40,119 nucleotides of DNA, taken from Gammaproteobacteria bacterium (GTDB taxonomy: Bacteria > Pseudomonadota > Gammaproteobacteria > Chromatiales > Chromatiaceae). The translations under genes were made by a program, and so were the position numbers. The notes beneath the pieces were generated by a model. The model was not told the origin of the DNA, made no database searches, and saw only the letters and a list, made by a program, of their open reading frames with translations. Where the stretch lies: positions 1 through 40,119 of the forward strand of contig JAAGZL010000122.1 of the NCBI GenBank assembly GCA_024206335.1, in the 5' to 3' direction. Positions 8,197 through 16,007 of this stretch are shown piece after piece. Positions within the stretch are counted from its first letter, which is position 1; each line of letters begins with the position of its first letter.

Positions 8197-10053
8197 ATGG
8201 AAGTTGAACTGCTTGAAATTCGCGATTTCCTCGTCTTGCATCATCCATTTAACCAGCTGAGCATTGATGCACTGAACGGCGTGCTGGGAGATATTGAAAT
8301 AAGATACCTGCGGCGGGGTACGGATATTCGTCAGGACCATGGCCTTATGGAATCTCTCTACCTGATTCGCACTGGAGCGGTGGAGCTTCAGGGGCATGAC
8401 GGGGAGTTGCTGGCCAGATTGGCAGAAGGGGATATGTTCGGCTACCGCGCATCTCCGAGGGAAGAGCAGGATGATATCCGTGGTAAGGTAATCGAAGACT
8501 GCCTAGTGTACCAATTCCCGGCTTCAGCAGTGGATGATCTGTGTGAACAGCATCCGCAGCTGGACTATTTTCTGGCCCCGGTGGGTGGGGATCGTCTGCG
8601 CGACGCCATCACCCATGTGGGAGATGACAGTAACTCTCAGCTGAGCATGATGACTACCCGTATCAGGGACCTGATAACAAGGGAGCCTGTCATCATGCCA
8701 CCAACGGCAACCATCCGTGAGACCGCCGTTGCCATGAGTGAAGAGCGGGTCTCCTCCATACTCATCACCCAGGAGGAGATGCTTCAGGGTATAGTCACAG
8801 ACCGTGATCTGCGTAACCGTGTGGTGGCAAAAGGCCTAGATTATGATCTGCCTGTCACTGAGATTATGACTGGTGAAACCTGTACTGCAGATATAAATGA
8901 CTATGCCTTTGAGGCCCAGTTGCAGATGGCCCGGCAAAATATCCACCACCTGCCGGTCCTGGATGAAGAGAAGGTTGCAGGGATGCTTACCGCAACTGAC
9001 CTCACCAAACATCACACCACCTCAGCAGTATATATGGTGAGTGATATCCATAAACAGAATGATATTGAGTCCTTGCAGGAGATCAGCACCAAGAGCGCTG
9101 ACTTGCTGGTTAATCTGGCTGCGGCCGATGTCACGGCTGACAGCGCCGGCCATGTAATCACATCTGTGGTGGATGCCTTGACCTGTCGCCTGATTAAACT
9201 GGCGGAGGATCAACTGGGCTCGCCACCAGTTCCTTATGCCTGGCTTGCTGCTGGCTCTCAAGCCCGCAGTGAGCAGACTGCAAAATCAGATCAGGACAAC
9301 TGTCTGTTGCTGGATGACAGCTACGATGAGAAAAAACATGGAGAGTATTTTCAGCAACTGGCTAGATTCGTATGTGATGGCCTGGATGCCTGCGGCTATT
9401 TCTACTGTCCGGGAGAGATGATGGCCATTACCGATAAGTGGCGGCAGCCGTTACATGCCTGGAAGAAGTATTTCAGTAAATGGATTGACCAGCCGGAACC
9501 CAAGGCCTTGATGCTTACCTGTGTGTTCTTTGATCTGCGTTGTGTCTGTGGTGATCGCAGTTTGTTTCGCGGCTTGAGAAAATACCTGCAGGAGAAGTGC
9601 CGTGGCAATCGTATCTTTCTGGCGCATATGGCGGGTAATGCTCTTACCCACCGGCCGCCGTTGGGATTCTTTCGAAATTTTGTGTTGATTCACGGTGGGA
9701 CACACGATCTTACCTTTGATCTTAAGCACACCGGTATTGTCCCCATCGTAGATCTGGCCAGGGTGTACAGCCTGGCTGCGGGTATCAATCTGGTCAACAC
9801 CCAGGATCGGCTGAAGGCGGTAGCCGAAGGTGGTGAGGTATCGGAGGAGGGTGCGCGTGATCTGCAGGATACATTGGAGTTTGTAAGCTTCCTGCGTATA
9901 GAGCACCAGGCCCGGCAGATCCGTGCTGGTGAGGATGCGGACAACTTCATGTCGCCTAAAGACCTCTCAAATTTTGAGAGGAACCATCTCAAGGATGCAT
10001 TTTCCGTGGTTCGTACCATGCAGAATGTTCTCAGTCAGAGATACAAAATCTAA
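8197..10053 (+). CDS. Cyclic-nucleotide-binding-like / CBS pair / DUF294 nucleotidyltransferase-like signalling protein
   Basis: A 618-residue soluble protein. Residues about 15-130 resemble a cNMP-binding (CRP-like) domain. Residues about 155-275 are two CBS motifs (ERVSSILIT..GIVTDRDL; QNIHHLPVLDEE..GMLTATDL). Residues about 295-440 are the DUF294 nucleotidyltransferase-like domain, with AAGSQARSEQTAKSDQDN carrying the Gly-Ser and Asp-x-Asp metal pattern. The remainder is the DUF294 C-terminal substrate-binding region (HMAGNALTHRPPLGFFRNF). These proteins, often next to ActP-like symporters, are presumed to sense adenine nucleotides; GlnD-type transferase activity is unproven. The exonuclease gene follows 18 bases later, so the two are likely co-transcribed. 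Confidence 0.85.
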   Translation: MEVELLEIRDFLVLHHPFNQLSIDALNGVLGDIEIRYLRRGTDIRQDHGLMESLYLIRTGAVELQGHDGELLARLAEGDMFGYRASPREEQDDIRGKVIEDCLVYQFPASAVDDLCEQHPQLDYFLAPVGGDRLRDAITHVGDDSNSQLSMMTTRIRDLITREPVIMPPTATIRETAVAMSEERVSSILITQEEMLQGIVTDRDLRNRVVAKGLDYDLPVTEIMTGETCTADINDYAFEAQLQMARQNIHHLPVLDEEKVAGMLTATDLTKHHTTSAVYMVSDIHKQNDIESLQEISTKSADLLVNLAAADVTADSAGHVITSVVDALTCRLIKLAEDQLGSPPVPYAWLAAGSQARSEQTAKSDQDNCLLLDDSYDEKKHGEYFQQLARFVCDGLDACGYFYCPGEMMAITDKWRQPLHAWKKYFSKWIDQPEPKALMLTCVFFDLRCVCGDRSLFRGLRKYLQEKCRGNRIFLAHMAGNALTHRPPLGFFRNFVLIHGGTHDLTFDLKHTGIVPIVDLARVYSLAAGINLVNTQDRLKAVAEGGEVSEEGARDLQDTLEFVSFLRIEHQARQIRAGEDADNFMSPKDLSNFERNHLKDAFSVVRTMQNVLSQRYKI

Positions 10054-10071
10054 AAAGTACTGGGAGCCGGA

Positions 10072-10770
10072 ATGTCGATCTGGAAGTACCTGTTTAATAT
10101 TGAAGAGCGCCGCAACTGGTGGATGCGTAAGATGCCGCCATCACCACTCCGGGACTATTATGAAGTACCATTCCCGGACAAGGAGGCGGACTGGCGTCAG
10201 GTAGACTATCTGGCGGTGGATTACGAGACCACTGGCCTGGATGAGGACAAGGATGAGATTCTGAGTGTAGGCTACACCACCATCCATGGCTCCTGTATGC
10301 GACTGGGGGATGCCACTCACATACTGACCAGGCCCCAAGGTGTAATTCCTGGTGAGTCGGCTGTGGTGCATGGGATTCTGGATGATGCGGCATCTAGTGC
10401 TGAGGCGCTGGAAGATGTGCTGCCACACCTGTTGCGTGCCTTGGCCGGCAAGGCCATGCTGGCCCATTTTGCCACCATCGAATACCATTTTCTGAGTAAC
10501 GCCTGCGAACGTATCTACGGATTTCCCTTTGTCGGTCCGGTGGTAGACACCCTGGCCCTGGAGGTACGGGTCTACCGTTCCCAGGATAAGTCCATACAGC
10601 AGGGTGATCTGCGTCTGGCCAATGCACGTACCCGCTATGGACTACCAAGGTATAGGGCACATAATGCGCTGATCGATGCAATTGCCGCGGGTGAACTGTT
10701 TCTGGCGCAGGTCGCAACCAAGATGGACAAAAAGAATATAATGTTGAAGGACCTTACGGTGGTAAGTTAA
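10072..10770 (+). CDS. DEDD-type 3'-5' exonuclease (DNA polymerase III epsilon-like)
   Basis: A 232-residue protein, start ATG 10072 with GGGAGCC upstream. Exo I is VDYETTG (Asp50, Glu52). Exo II is LAHFATIEYHFL, with Glu where many relatives have Asp. Exo III is HNALIDA (His197, Asp202), the DEDDh form. The 45-residue N-terminal leader, rich in Trp and basic residues (MSIWKYLFNIEERRNWW), is typical of the stand-alone exonucleases that travel with CBS-DUF294/symporter clusters. It is likely a nuclease acting on single-stranded ends or on RNA; it is not DnaQ itself. It converges directly with the next, minus-strand gene with no spacer. Confidence 0.85.
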   Translation: MSIWKYLFNIEERRNWWMRKMPPSPLRDYYEVPFPDKEADWRQVDYLAVDYETTGLDEDKDEILSVGYTTIHGSCMRLGDATHILTRPQGVIPGESAVVHGILDDAASSAEALEDVLPHLLRALAGKAMLAHFATIEYHFLSNACERIYGFPFVGPVVDTLALEVRVYRSQDKSIQQGDLRLANARTRYGLPRYRAHNALIDAIAAGELFLAQVATKMDKKNIMLKDLTVVS

Positions 10771-11457
10771 TCAACCCCTCTTTTTGCCCTTGGCTTCCGG
10801 TTCCCTGTCCACACCGATGGAAACCCCCAGAACATTATCCACCAGCTTCGCTCCAATGCTGCGGGCAGCCAGTAGCAGAAACAGGAACTGGGCGCCAAAC
10901 AGGAATACGTAGGTGGTGGCAATGGATAGTGGCATATCGCTGTTCAGCAACCATGCGATGGCAAATGGTGGTAAAAACATCAGGCTCAGGCAGTAGAGGT
11001 CACGCAGGATTTTCCAGTGGATGTCTGTGTTCAATACCACCGTCTTGGTGGAATATTTGCGGTATAGCCCCTCCCAAACCTCGGTCTGCTTCACCCGGCT
11101 GAAACCGGCATCCTTGATCTGTGGAAAGGCGGCCAGCAGTTTGGAGCTTTCAAATGGCTGCTTGCGTGAGGTGAGAAAGGCATCCTGGGCCGGATGCGGA
11201 AACTGCCAGCGCATATAGAGCAGGCGATTCTTCCATACTTCGTTCATGCCCCAGACATAAATGGGGATAAAGGCGGCCAGGCCGAAAGAGATGGCGGTGA
11301 TCAGCAGGTTGTTATCCATCTTGCTCCAATGCACCATGCTGAGCAGGAGCGCCTCCAATCCATATGGGAGGTGCAGGAGAAATAGATAGAGCATGGCGCC
11401 GTTGAGCAGGGCGAACATGCCCAACAGCAGTTTGTGGAGCTGGTTTAAAAAGTTCAT
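10771..11457 (-). CDS. Unrecognised inner-membrane protein, 4 predicted membrane segments
   Basis: A 228-residue protein that I do not recognise. Hydrophobic segments lie near residues 8-32, 52-72, 152-172 and 180-203. Between the second and third is a hydrophilic stretch of about 75 residues with a basic, Trp-containing region (MNEVWKNRLLYMRWQFPHP). The C-terminus ends in a basic tail (EPEAKGKKRG). The soluble loop and tail probably face the cytoplasm by the positive-inside rule. It is tail to tail with the exonuclease gene and probably transcribed alone; about 140 bases of AT-rich DNA and a mini inverted-repeat element lie upstream of it. No function is proposed. Confidence 0.7.
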   Translation of the reverse strand: MNFLNQLHKLLLGMFALLNGAMLYLFLLHLPYGLEALLLSMVHWSKMDNNLLITAISFGLAAFIPIYVWGMNEVWKNRLLYMRWQFPHPAQDAFLTSRKQPFESSKLLAAFPQIKDAGFSRVKQTEVWEGLYRKYSTKTVVLNTDIHWKILRDLYCLSLMFLPPFAIAWLLNSDMPLSIATTYVFLFGAQFLFLLLAARSIGAKLVDNVLGVSIGVDREPEAKGKKRG

Positions 11458-11597
11458 GGGTGTCTCAACTGGAACAGGGGTTATGCCAGGATGGAAACAA
11501 CATGCATCCGAAAAGGCCTTTATATATATTTTGCTTTATACGTTTCATTTCACGTGATTTACCAATAAATAACAACCTGAATATATGCGTGTGCACT

Positions 11598-11670
11598 GGG
11601 GGCAGATTTAAGTCAATTTAATATTGAGATATAGATTCAATGTATTGGCCTGACTTGACTCTGACCCCCC
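11598..11670. repeat. 73-bp mini inverted-repeat (MITE-like) element with GGGG-TCAGA ends
   Basis: The left arm 11598-11615 (GGGGG CAGA .. AAGTCA) and the reverse complement of the right arm 11651-11670 (GGGGGGTCAGAGTCAAGTCA) match at nearly all positions, with one gap and two mismatches. The 35-bp AT-rich centre also folds on itself (ATTGA / TCAAT). It is non-coding and sits in the gap between two minus-strand genes. The same terminal signature recurs at 36194-36242. Such GGGGTCAGAGT-type ends are common in proteobacterial intergenic repeats. Confidence 0.6.
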
Positions 11671-11684
11671 TATGGATCCACCAA

Positions 11685-12227
11685 TCACCACATCAGGTCA
11701 TCTGGCACCTGGTAGTCGGCGTATGGGTCGTCTGCATCACTGCTGTCGGAGTGGTTGCTATTGTTTAGGATGATACAGGATGGGTCGCGTTGCTCGATTT
11801 TATCTGCCACCACAGCTGGTACCAGATTGTAGCTGCCCTCCAGCTTGATGATGGCCAGACGTCCTGCGACCAGTTGCCCCTGTAGTTTCTCCGACAGGTA
11901 TATGCGTTGTACCTTGTTGTCGTCGGTGAAATTAAATCCGATCTCGCCATCACTATCTTCAATGCGATTCATCTGGATCAGCTGTTTTATCTGCGCGGCA
12001 ATGGCGTTCTTCTCCGCTGCCTGCATGCGCTGCTGATTGAGTTCACGGTCCCGTGCCGCCTTCTCGGTCTGGGCCTGTTGAGCCCGTAGTTTGGATTCAT
12101 CCAGGGGTTGAGCTTTCTTGCCTTTTTTCTGCTTGGCCTGTTTGCGCTTCTCTTTCTTGGCCTGCTTCGCCTTTCGCTCATCCACCAGTCCGGTTTTTTG
12201 TAACTGGTCGAATAGTGAATTACCCAT
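11685..12227 (-). CDS. DUF2058 (YaiL family) nucleoprotein-like protein
   Basis: A 180-residue soluble protein. The N-terminus MGNSLFDQLQKTGLVDE followed by a very Lys/Gln-rich helix (about residues 18-75, KQAKKEKRKQ.. pattern) and the compact C-terminal part (RIYLSEKLQGQLVAGRLAII ... YNLVPAVVADKI) match DUF2058/YaiL. The ATG has AAGAGGAA just upstream on the minus strand. E. coli YaiL is described only as a polynucleotide-associated protein; the basic N-terminus fits nucleic-acid binding. The C-terminal tail is acidic (DSSDADDPYADYQ). It is divergent from mrcB and monocistronic. Confidence 0.88.
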   Translation of the reverse strand: MGNSLFDQLQKTGLVDERKAKQAKKEKRKQAKQKKGKKAQPLDESKLRAQQAQTEKAARDRELNQQRMQAAEKNAIAAQIKQLIQMNRIEDSDGEIGFNFTDDNKVQRIYLSEKLQGQLVAGRLAIIKLEGSYNLVPAVVADKIEQRDPSCIILNNSNHSDSSDADDPYADYQVPDDLMW

Positions 12228-12383
12228 ATGGGGTTCCTCTTGTTTCTGCCACTATCTGCCAAGGGTAACATACTGGGATCTGGTTCATGCTTGTAGGTTG
12301 CCCAATTCGCGAGTTCCAGGTTGAGGGTGTAATATTCCGGTTCCAGTTGGAGAGTGCATACAGGATTAGAGTGTTATCGACTA

Positions 12384-14744
12384 ATGGTAAAAAAGTCCAC
12401 ACCTGCCAAGGGCAGAAAAAAATCACCGGTAAAGAAGCGCCGTAAGAGCCGTGGGAAAAAGCGGGCAGCCAGAACGGCCTCCAAGAGCAGTTTCATATCA
12501 ATGCTGTTGGGGTTGCTTTTTCTGTTTGCCCTGGGTGGAGCGGTGTACATGGCCTATCTGGATCAGACGGTCAAATCCAAGTTTGAAGGCAAGCGCTGGG
12601 CGGTTCCTGCGCGCATCTATGGGCGCGCCCTGGAACTCTACCCCGGTGCGCCCATAACCCAGAAGCAGTTTCAGGCTGAATTGCAGCAGTTGGGTTATCG
12701 CAAGGCCGCCACAGCAAAGCAGCCGGGAACCTGGTCGCAGGACCGAGGGCGCCATGTGGTGCATACCAGGGAGTTTGATTTCTGGGATGGCAGGAAATCC
12801 GGAACCGTGCTGGACCTGAGGTTTTCCCGCAACGGGCTGAAGTCCATCTTGGACCGAAAGGGACGCAAGCAGGCCCTGGCGCGTATGGAGGCGCCCCAGA
12901 TCGGAAGCATCTATCCAACCCACAAGGAGGACCGGGTCCTGGTGCAGCGTAGTGACCTGCCCAAGATGCTGGTGCTTGCCCTGATGGAGGTGGAGGACCG
13001 TACCTTCAACACCCATCATGGCGTGGATCCCAAGGCGATACTTCGTGCCATGTGGGCAAACCTAACGGCGGGGCGGGTGGTACAGGGTGGCAGTACCCTG
13101 ACCCAACAGCTGGTGAAGAACTTCTATCTCACCAGTGAGCGGACCCTGTGGCGTAAGGGGAACGAGGCGTTGATGGCCCTGCTGCTGGATGCCCGTTACT
13201 CCAAGGATGAGATACTCGAGGCCTATGCCAATGAGATCTATCTGGGGCAGGATGGAAGTCGGGCGATCCATGGTTTTGGCCTTGCCAGCCACTTCTATTT
13301 CCGGCGGCCACTGCAGGAACTGGATCTGCCGCGACTGGCCCTGCTGGTGGCCCTAGTGCGCGGTCCATCCTATTACGACCCGTACCGACATCCGAAACGG
13401 GCAAAGAAACGGCGTGATCTGGTGCTGGATATCCTGCATACCCGTGGTGTTATCAGTAAGAAACAGAGGCAGGCCGCGGTCGGGTCCGGGCTGGGGATTA
13501 GCAAGAAGGGCCGCAAGGTGGGCGGTAGCTATCATGCCTTCCTGGATCTGGTGCGACGCCAACTGCAACGGGATTACCGCCAGGAGGATCTCACCTCTGA
13601 AGGGTTGCGGGTGTTCACCACCCTGGACCCATGGGCCCAGAAGCAGGCCGAACTGGCCATGTCTCAGCGTCTAACCCGGCTGGAAAAGGGGCGCAAACTG
13701 CCGCGGGGTAAGCTGGAAGGGGCTGCCATCATCGCTGGTGTGGAGGCGGGTGAGGTGTTGGCTGTAGTAGGAGGCAGAGATCCCAGTGTGGCTGGATTTA
13801 ACCGGGCGCTGGATGCCATCAGGCCCATCGGTTCACTGGTGAAGCCGGCGGTCTATCTTACCGCCCTGATGCAACCGCGCAGATATAATCTGCTCACTCC
13901 ACTGGAAGATGAGTCAATCTCCATCAAGCAACCTGGAGGAAAGAGATGGACCCCATCCAACTACGACGGCAAGTCACACGGAGAGGTCCCCCTGCATGAG
14001 GCGTTGACCAAATCCTACAACCTGGCCACGGTGCGTTTGGGTATGGATCTTGGGTTGGGGAAGGTGGCCAAGACACTACGTGCCCTGGGTGTGGAGCGGC
14101 CGGTGGATCTGTTTCCATCCATGCTGTTGGGGGCAGTATCACTGTCGCCAATCGAGGTCGTGCAGTTCTACCAGGCTATTGCAGCCGGTGGTTTTCGTTC
14201 TCCCCTGCGCGCTATTCGTGAGGTGCTTACGGCGGATGGAGATACCCTGCAGCGCTATCCGCTGACGGTAAAGCAGGCGGTTCCGGCCGGTCCGGCCTAT
14301 CTGTTGAACTGGAATCTGCAACAGGTGGTGCAGCAGGGCACGGCCCGACGCCTGGCCAAATACTTTAGACCGGAACAGAAGATTGCCGGCAAGACCGGTA
14401 CCACCAACGATCTGCGGGATAGCTGGTTTGCCGGTTTCAGTGCCGATAAGGTGGCTGTGGTTTGGGTCGGGCGCGATGATAACAAGTCTGCCGGCCTGAC
14501 CGGCTCCAGTGGTGCCCTTGAGGTGTGGGGGGATATGATGGGGAGGGTGTCCCTGGCGCCTGGTGGCCAGATGCAGCCGGAACAGGTGGTGCGGGTGTTG
14601 GTGGATAAAAATAGCGGGCTGCGTGCGGGTAAAAAATGCCGTGCGGCTGAGATCTATCCGTTTATAATGGGCACGGAACCCACCAGAAATGCACCTTGTG
14701 CATCCGGTGGGGTTGGACAATTTCTACGTGGCTTATTCGAATGA
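12384..14744 (+). CDS. mrcB: Penicillin-binding protein 1B (bifunctional glycosyltransferase/transpeptidase)
   Basis: From ATG 12384 the protein has 786 residues; a GTG ten codons earlier (12354) is possible but too close to its putative ribosome site. The order is a very basic cytoplasmic tail, one membrane anchor (about residues 38-60), a UB2H-like domain (about 60-150), GT51 transglycosylase with catalytic Glu204 in VEDRTFNTHHGVD and the GGSTLTQQLVKN motif, then transpeptidase with Ser484-Leu-Val-Lys487, Ser544-Tyr-Asn and Lys670-Thr-Gly. All catalytic residues are present. It polymerises and crosslinks peptidoglycan at the inner membrane, normally activated by LpoB. Slightly shorter than E. 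coli PBP1b (844). The downstream lipoprotein gene overlaps it by ATGA. Confidence 0.95.
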   Translation: MVKKSTPAKGRKKSPVKKRRKSRGKKRAARTASKSSFISMLLGLLFLFALGGAVYMAYLDQTVKSKFEGKRWAVPARIYGRALELYPGAPITQKQFQAELQQLGYRKAATAKQPGTWSQDRGRHVVHTREFDFWDGRKSGTVLDLRFSRNGLKSILDRKGRKQALARMEAPQIGSIYPTHKEDRVLVQRSDLPKMLVLALMEVEDRTFNTHHGVDPKAILRAMWANLTAGRVVQGGSTLTQQLVKNFYLTSERTLWRKGNEALMALLLDARYSKDEILEAYANEIYLGQDGSRAIHGFGLASHFYFRRPLQELDLPRLALLVALVRGPSYYDPYRHPKRAKKRRDLVLDILHTRGVISKKQRQAAVGSGLGISKKGRKVGGSYHAFLDLVRRQLQRDYRQEDLTSEGLRVFTTLDPWAQKQAELAMSQRLTRLEKGRKLPRGKLEGAAIIAGVEAGEVLAVVGGRDPSVAGFNRALDAIRPIGSLVKPAVYLTALMQPRRYNLLTPLEDESISIKQPGGKRWTPSNYDGKSHGEVPLHEALTKSYNLATVRLGMDLGLGKVAKTLRALGVERPVDLFPSMLLGAVSLSPIEVVQFYQAIAAGGFRSPLRAIREVLTADGDTLQRYPLTVKQAVPAGPAYLLNWNLQQVVQQGTARRLAKYFRPEQKIAGKTGTTNDLRDSWFAGFSADKVAVVWVGRDDNKSAGLTGSSGALEVWGDMMGRVSLAPGGQMQPEQVVRVLVDKNSGLRAGKKCRAAEIYPFIMGTEPTRNAPCASGGVGQFLRGLFE

Positions 14745-15241
14745 ACAGACTAATCATCATCACCACCCTGGCATTAACCATCCTGCTTGTTGGCTGCTCT
14801 GGGGGCTCCGGTTATCGGGACCCGGCACCGGTTACATCCGGTCAGGATGGGGGCGGCTCAGGAGCGGTAGTCAGCGCCTATCAGGCCCCCAGATCGCTTG
14901 AAATAAAACCCACCTACAGCTCTCCAGTGGAAGAGTTGTTGAGGCTGTCCAAGCAGCAGCAGGGTGAAGGTAATACTGTAGCTGCCGTGGCAAGTGTAGA
15001 GCGTGCACTGCGTATAGAGCCCAGAAATGCATATCTTTGGAACCGGCTGGCGCGTCTGCGTCTGGAACAGGGGCAGGGTAGTCGGGCGGTAGAGCTTGCC
15101 GCAAAATCCAGGTCACTGGCCGGGGCCGATAACCAGCTCAAGGCAGACAACTGGCGGCTGATTGCCAAGGTGAGGCAGCAGAGTGGTGATACTGCCGGGG
15201 CACGCCGGGCGGTCCATGAGGCCGTACTGCTTGGTGAGTAA
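14741..15241 (+). CDS. TPR-containing lipoprotein encoded with PBP1b
   Basis: A 166-residue protein. The start ATG 14741 overlaps the mrcB stop (ATGA), which implies translational coupling; this start gives a clean lipoprotein signal MNRLIIITTLALTILLVGCS with lipobox LVGC. The mature part has a Gly/Ser-rich linker, then about two tetratricopeptide repeats (VEELLRLSKQQQ..., ASVERALRIEPRNAYLWNRLARLRLEQG). The residue after the lipidated Cys is Ser, so outer-membrane sorting is expected. Because it is co-translated with PBP1b, a role as a scaffold or activator of peptidoglycan synthesis, comparable in place to LpoB, is a reasonable inference, though sequence similarity to LpoB is not evident. 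Confidence 0.82.
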   Translation: MNRLIIITTLALTILLVGCSGGSGYRDPAPVTSGQDGGGSGAVVSAYQAPRSLEIKPTYSSPVEELLRLSKQQQGEGNTVAAVASVERALRIEPRNAYLWNRLARLRLEQGQGSRAVELAAKSRSLAGADNQLKADNWRLIAKVRQQSGDTAGARRAVHEAVLLGE

Positions 15242-15276
15242 TTAATTTCCACAAACCGCCTTGATTGCGGGTAACA

Positions 15277-15303
15277 ATACCGCAAAAAATCCACTTGCGG
15301 TAT
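15277..15303 (+). other. Perfect hairpin downstream of the TPR lipoprotein gene
   Basis: ATACCGCAA (15277-15285) pairs with TTGCGGTAT (15295-15303) around 9 bases. It has no T run, so it may stabilise the 3' end or act in rho-dependent or bidirectional termination. The gap from 15242 to 15495 otherwise holds only the leader of the next gene. Confidence 0.45.
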
Positions 15304-15495
15304 GCGTAACGGCCTAAATAGGGGTGGTGTTGCGGCTTGGCGCTGGTTATGGCTGTTTTTTTGTGGCCCCTGATAGGGTGTTGTGACTGGAAATACTCTT
15401 ATGAACAGGTGATGGATCCACATGCAGCGTTTTTTCGCAAAAATTCATATACAATCATTTAATTACTAGCCATAAAAACAGAAAGGTACGGTGTC

Positions 15496-15990
15496 TTGAG
15501 CATCTACGCTGAAGAAAAACTGATAAGTCAGGCACGGCAGTTGGCGGCAGACTACCGCCGAGCCATGGGGAAACCACTCCCCGGGGTCAGCAATGAGATA
15601 GCCCTGCATGATGCCATCCGGTTGCTGGATCTGGTGCCTGTGGATCAGGCCGTCGGTGGTTATGACGCCATTGATCCCGGTCGCGAGGATAAGCGCATCC
15701 AGATCAAGAGCCGTACAATCTTTGACGAGAGTGTTGGCAGTCAGCGCATCGGGCAGATCAAGGTTGATCAGGAGTGGGACTCGGTAGTATTGGTACTTAT
15801 GGATGAGCATTATGAACCGTTTGAGATCTATGAAGCAGAACGTGACGACCTTATGGAGTATGTGGGTAAGTCCAGCAGCAGCCGAGCTAAACGTGGCATT
15901 CTCTCTGTCTCCAGATTCAGAATTATCTCAAGATTGGCCTGGACCAGTGTAGATGGACTGGAGTCTGAGGTCTGGGATAACCAGGCCTGA
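15496..15990 (+). CDS. Unrecognised protein with a DUF6998-like / PD-(D/E)xK-like core, TTG start
   Basis: A 164-residue soluble protein. The likely start is TTG 15496, with GAAAGG 9 bases upstream and protein beginning MSIYAEEKLISQARQ. The central part GYDAIDPGREDKRIQIKSRT recalls small families in which a GYDA..D..QIK strand resembles a nuclease-like alpha/beta fold, followed by IGQIKVDQEWDSVVLVLMD. I believe it may belong to DUF6998, but that is from memory. The final 30 residues (SSSSRAKRGILSVSRFRII) are basic. It lies 17 bases before yoaA in the same direction and may be co-transcribed with it. No activity is claimed. Confidence 0.6.
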   Translation: MSIYAEEKLISQARQLAADYRRAMGKPLPGVSNEIALHDAIRLLDLVPVDQAVGGYDAIDPGREDKRIQIKSRTIFDESVGSQRIGQIKVDQEWDSVVLVLMDEHYEPFEIYEAERDDLMEYVGKSSSSRAKRGILSVSRFRIISRLAWTSVDGLESEVWDNQA

Positions 15991-16007
15991 TAGCTGAATT
16001 ATCCTCT

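Noticed and set aside
12498-13019. 173-codon minus-strand frame inside mrcB
   Set aside because: Shadow of the PBP1b gene; no family resemblance and no start signals.
14139-14720. 193-codon minus-strand frame across the mrcB end
   Set aside because: Shadow of the transpeptidase domain, rich in His/Arg/Ile; no supporting signals.
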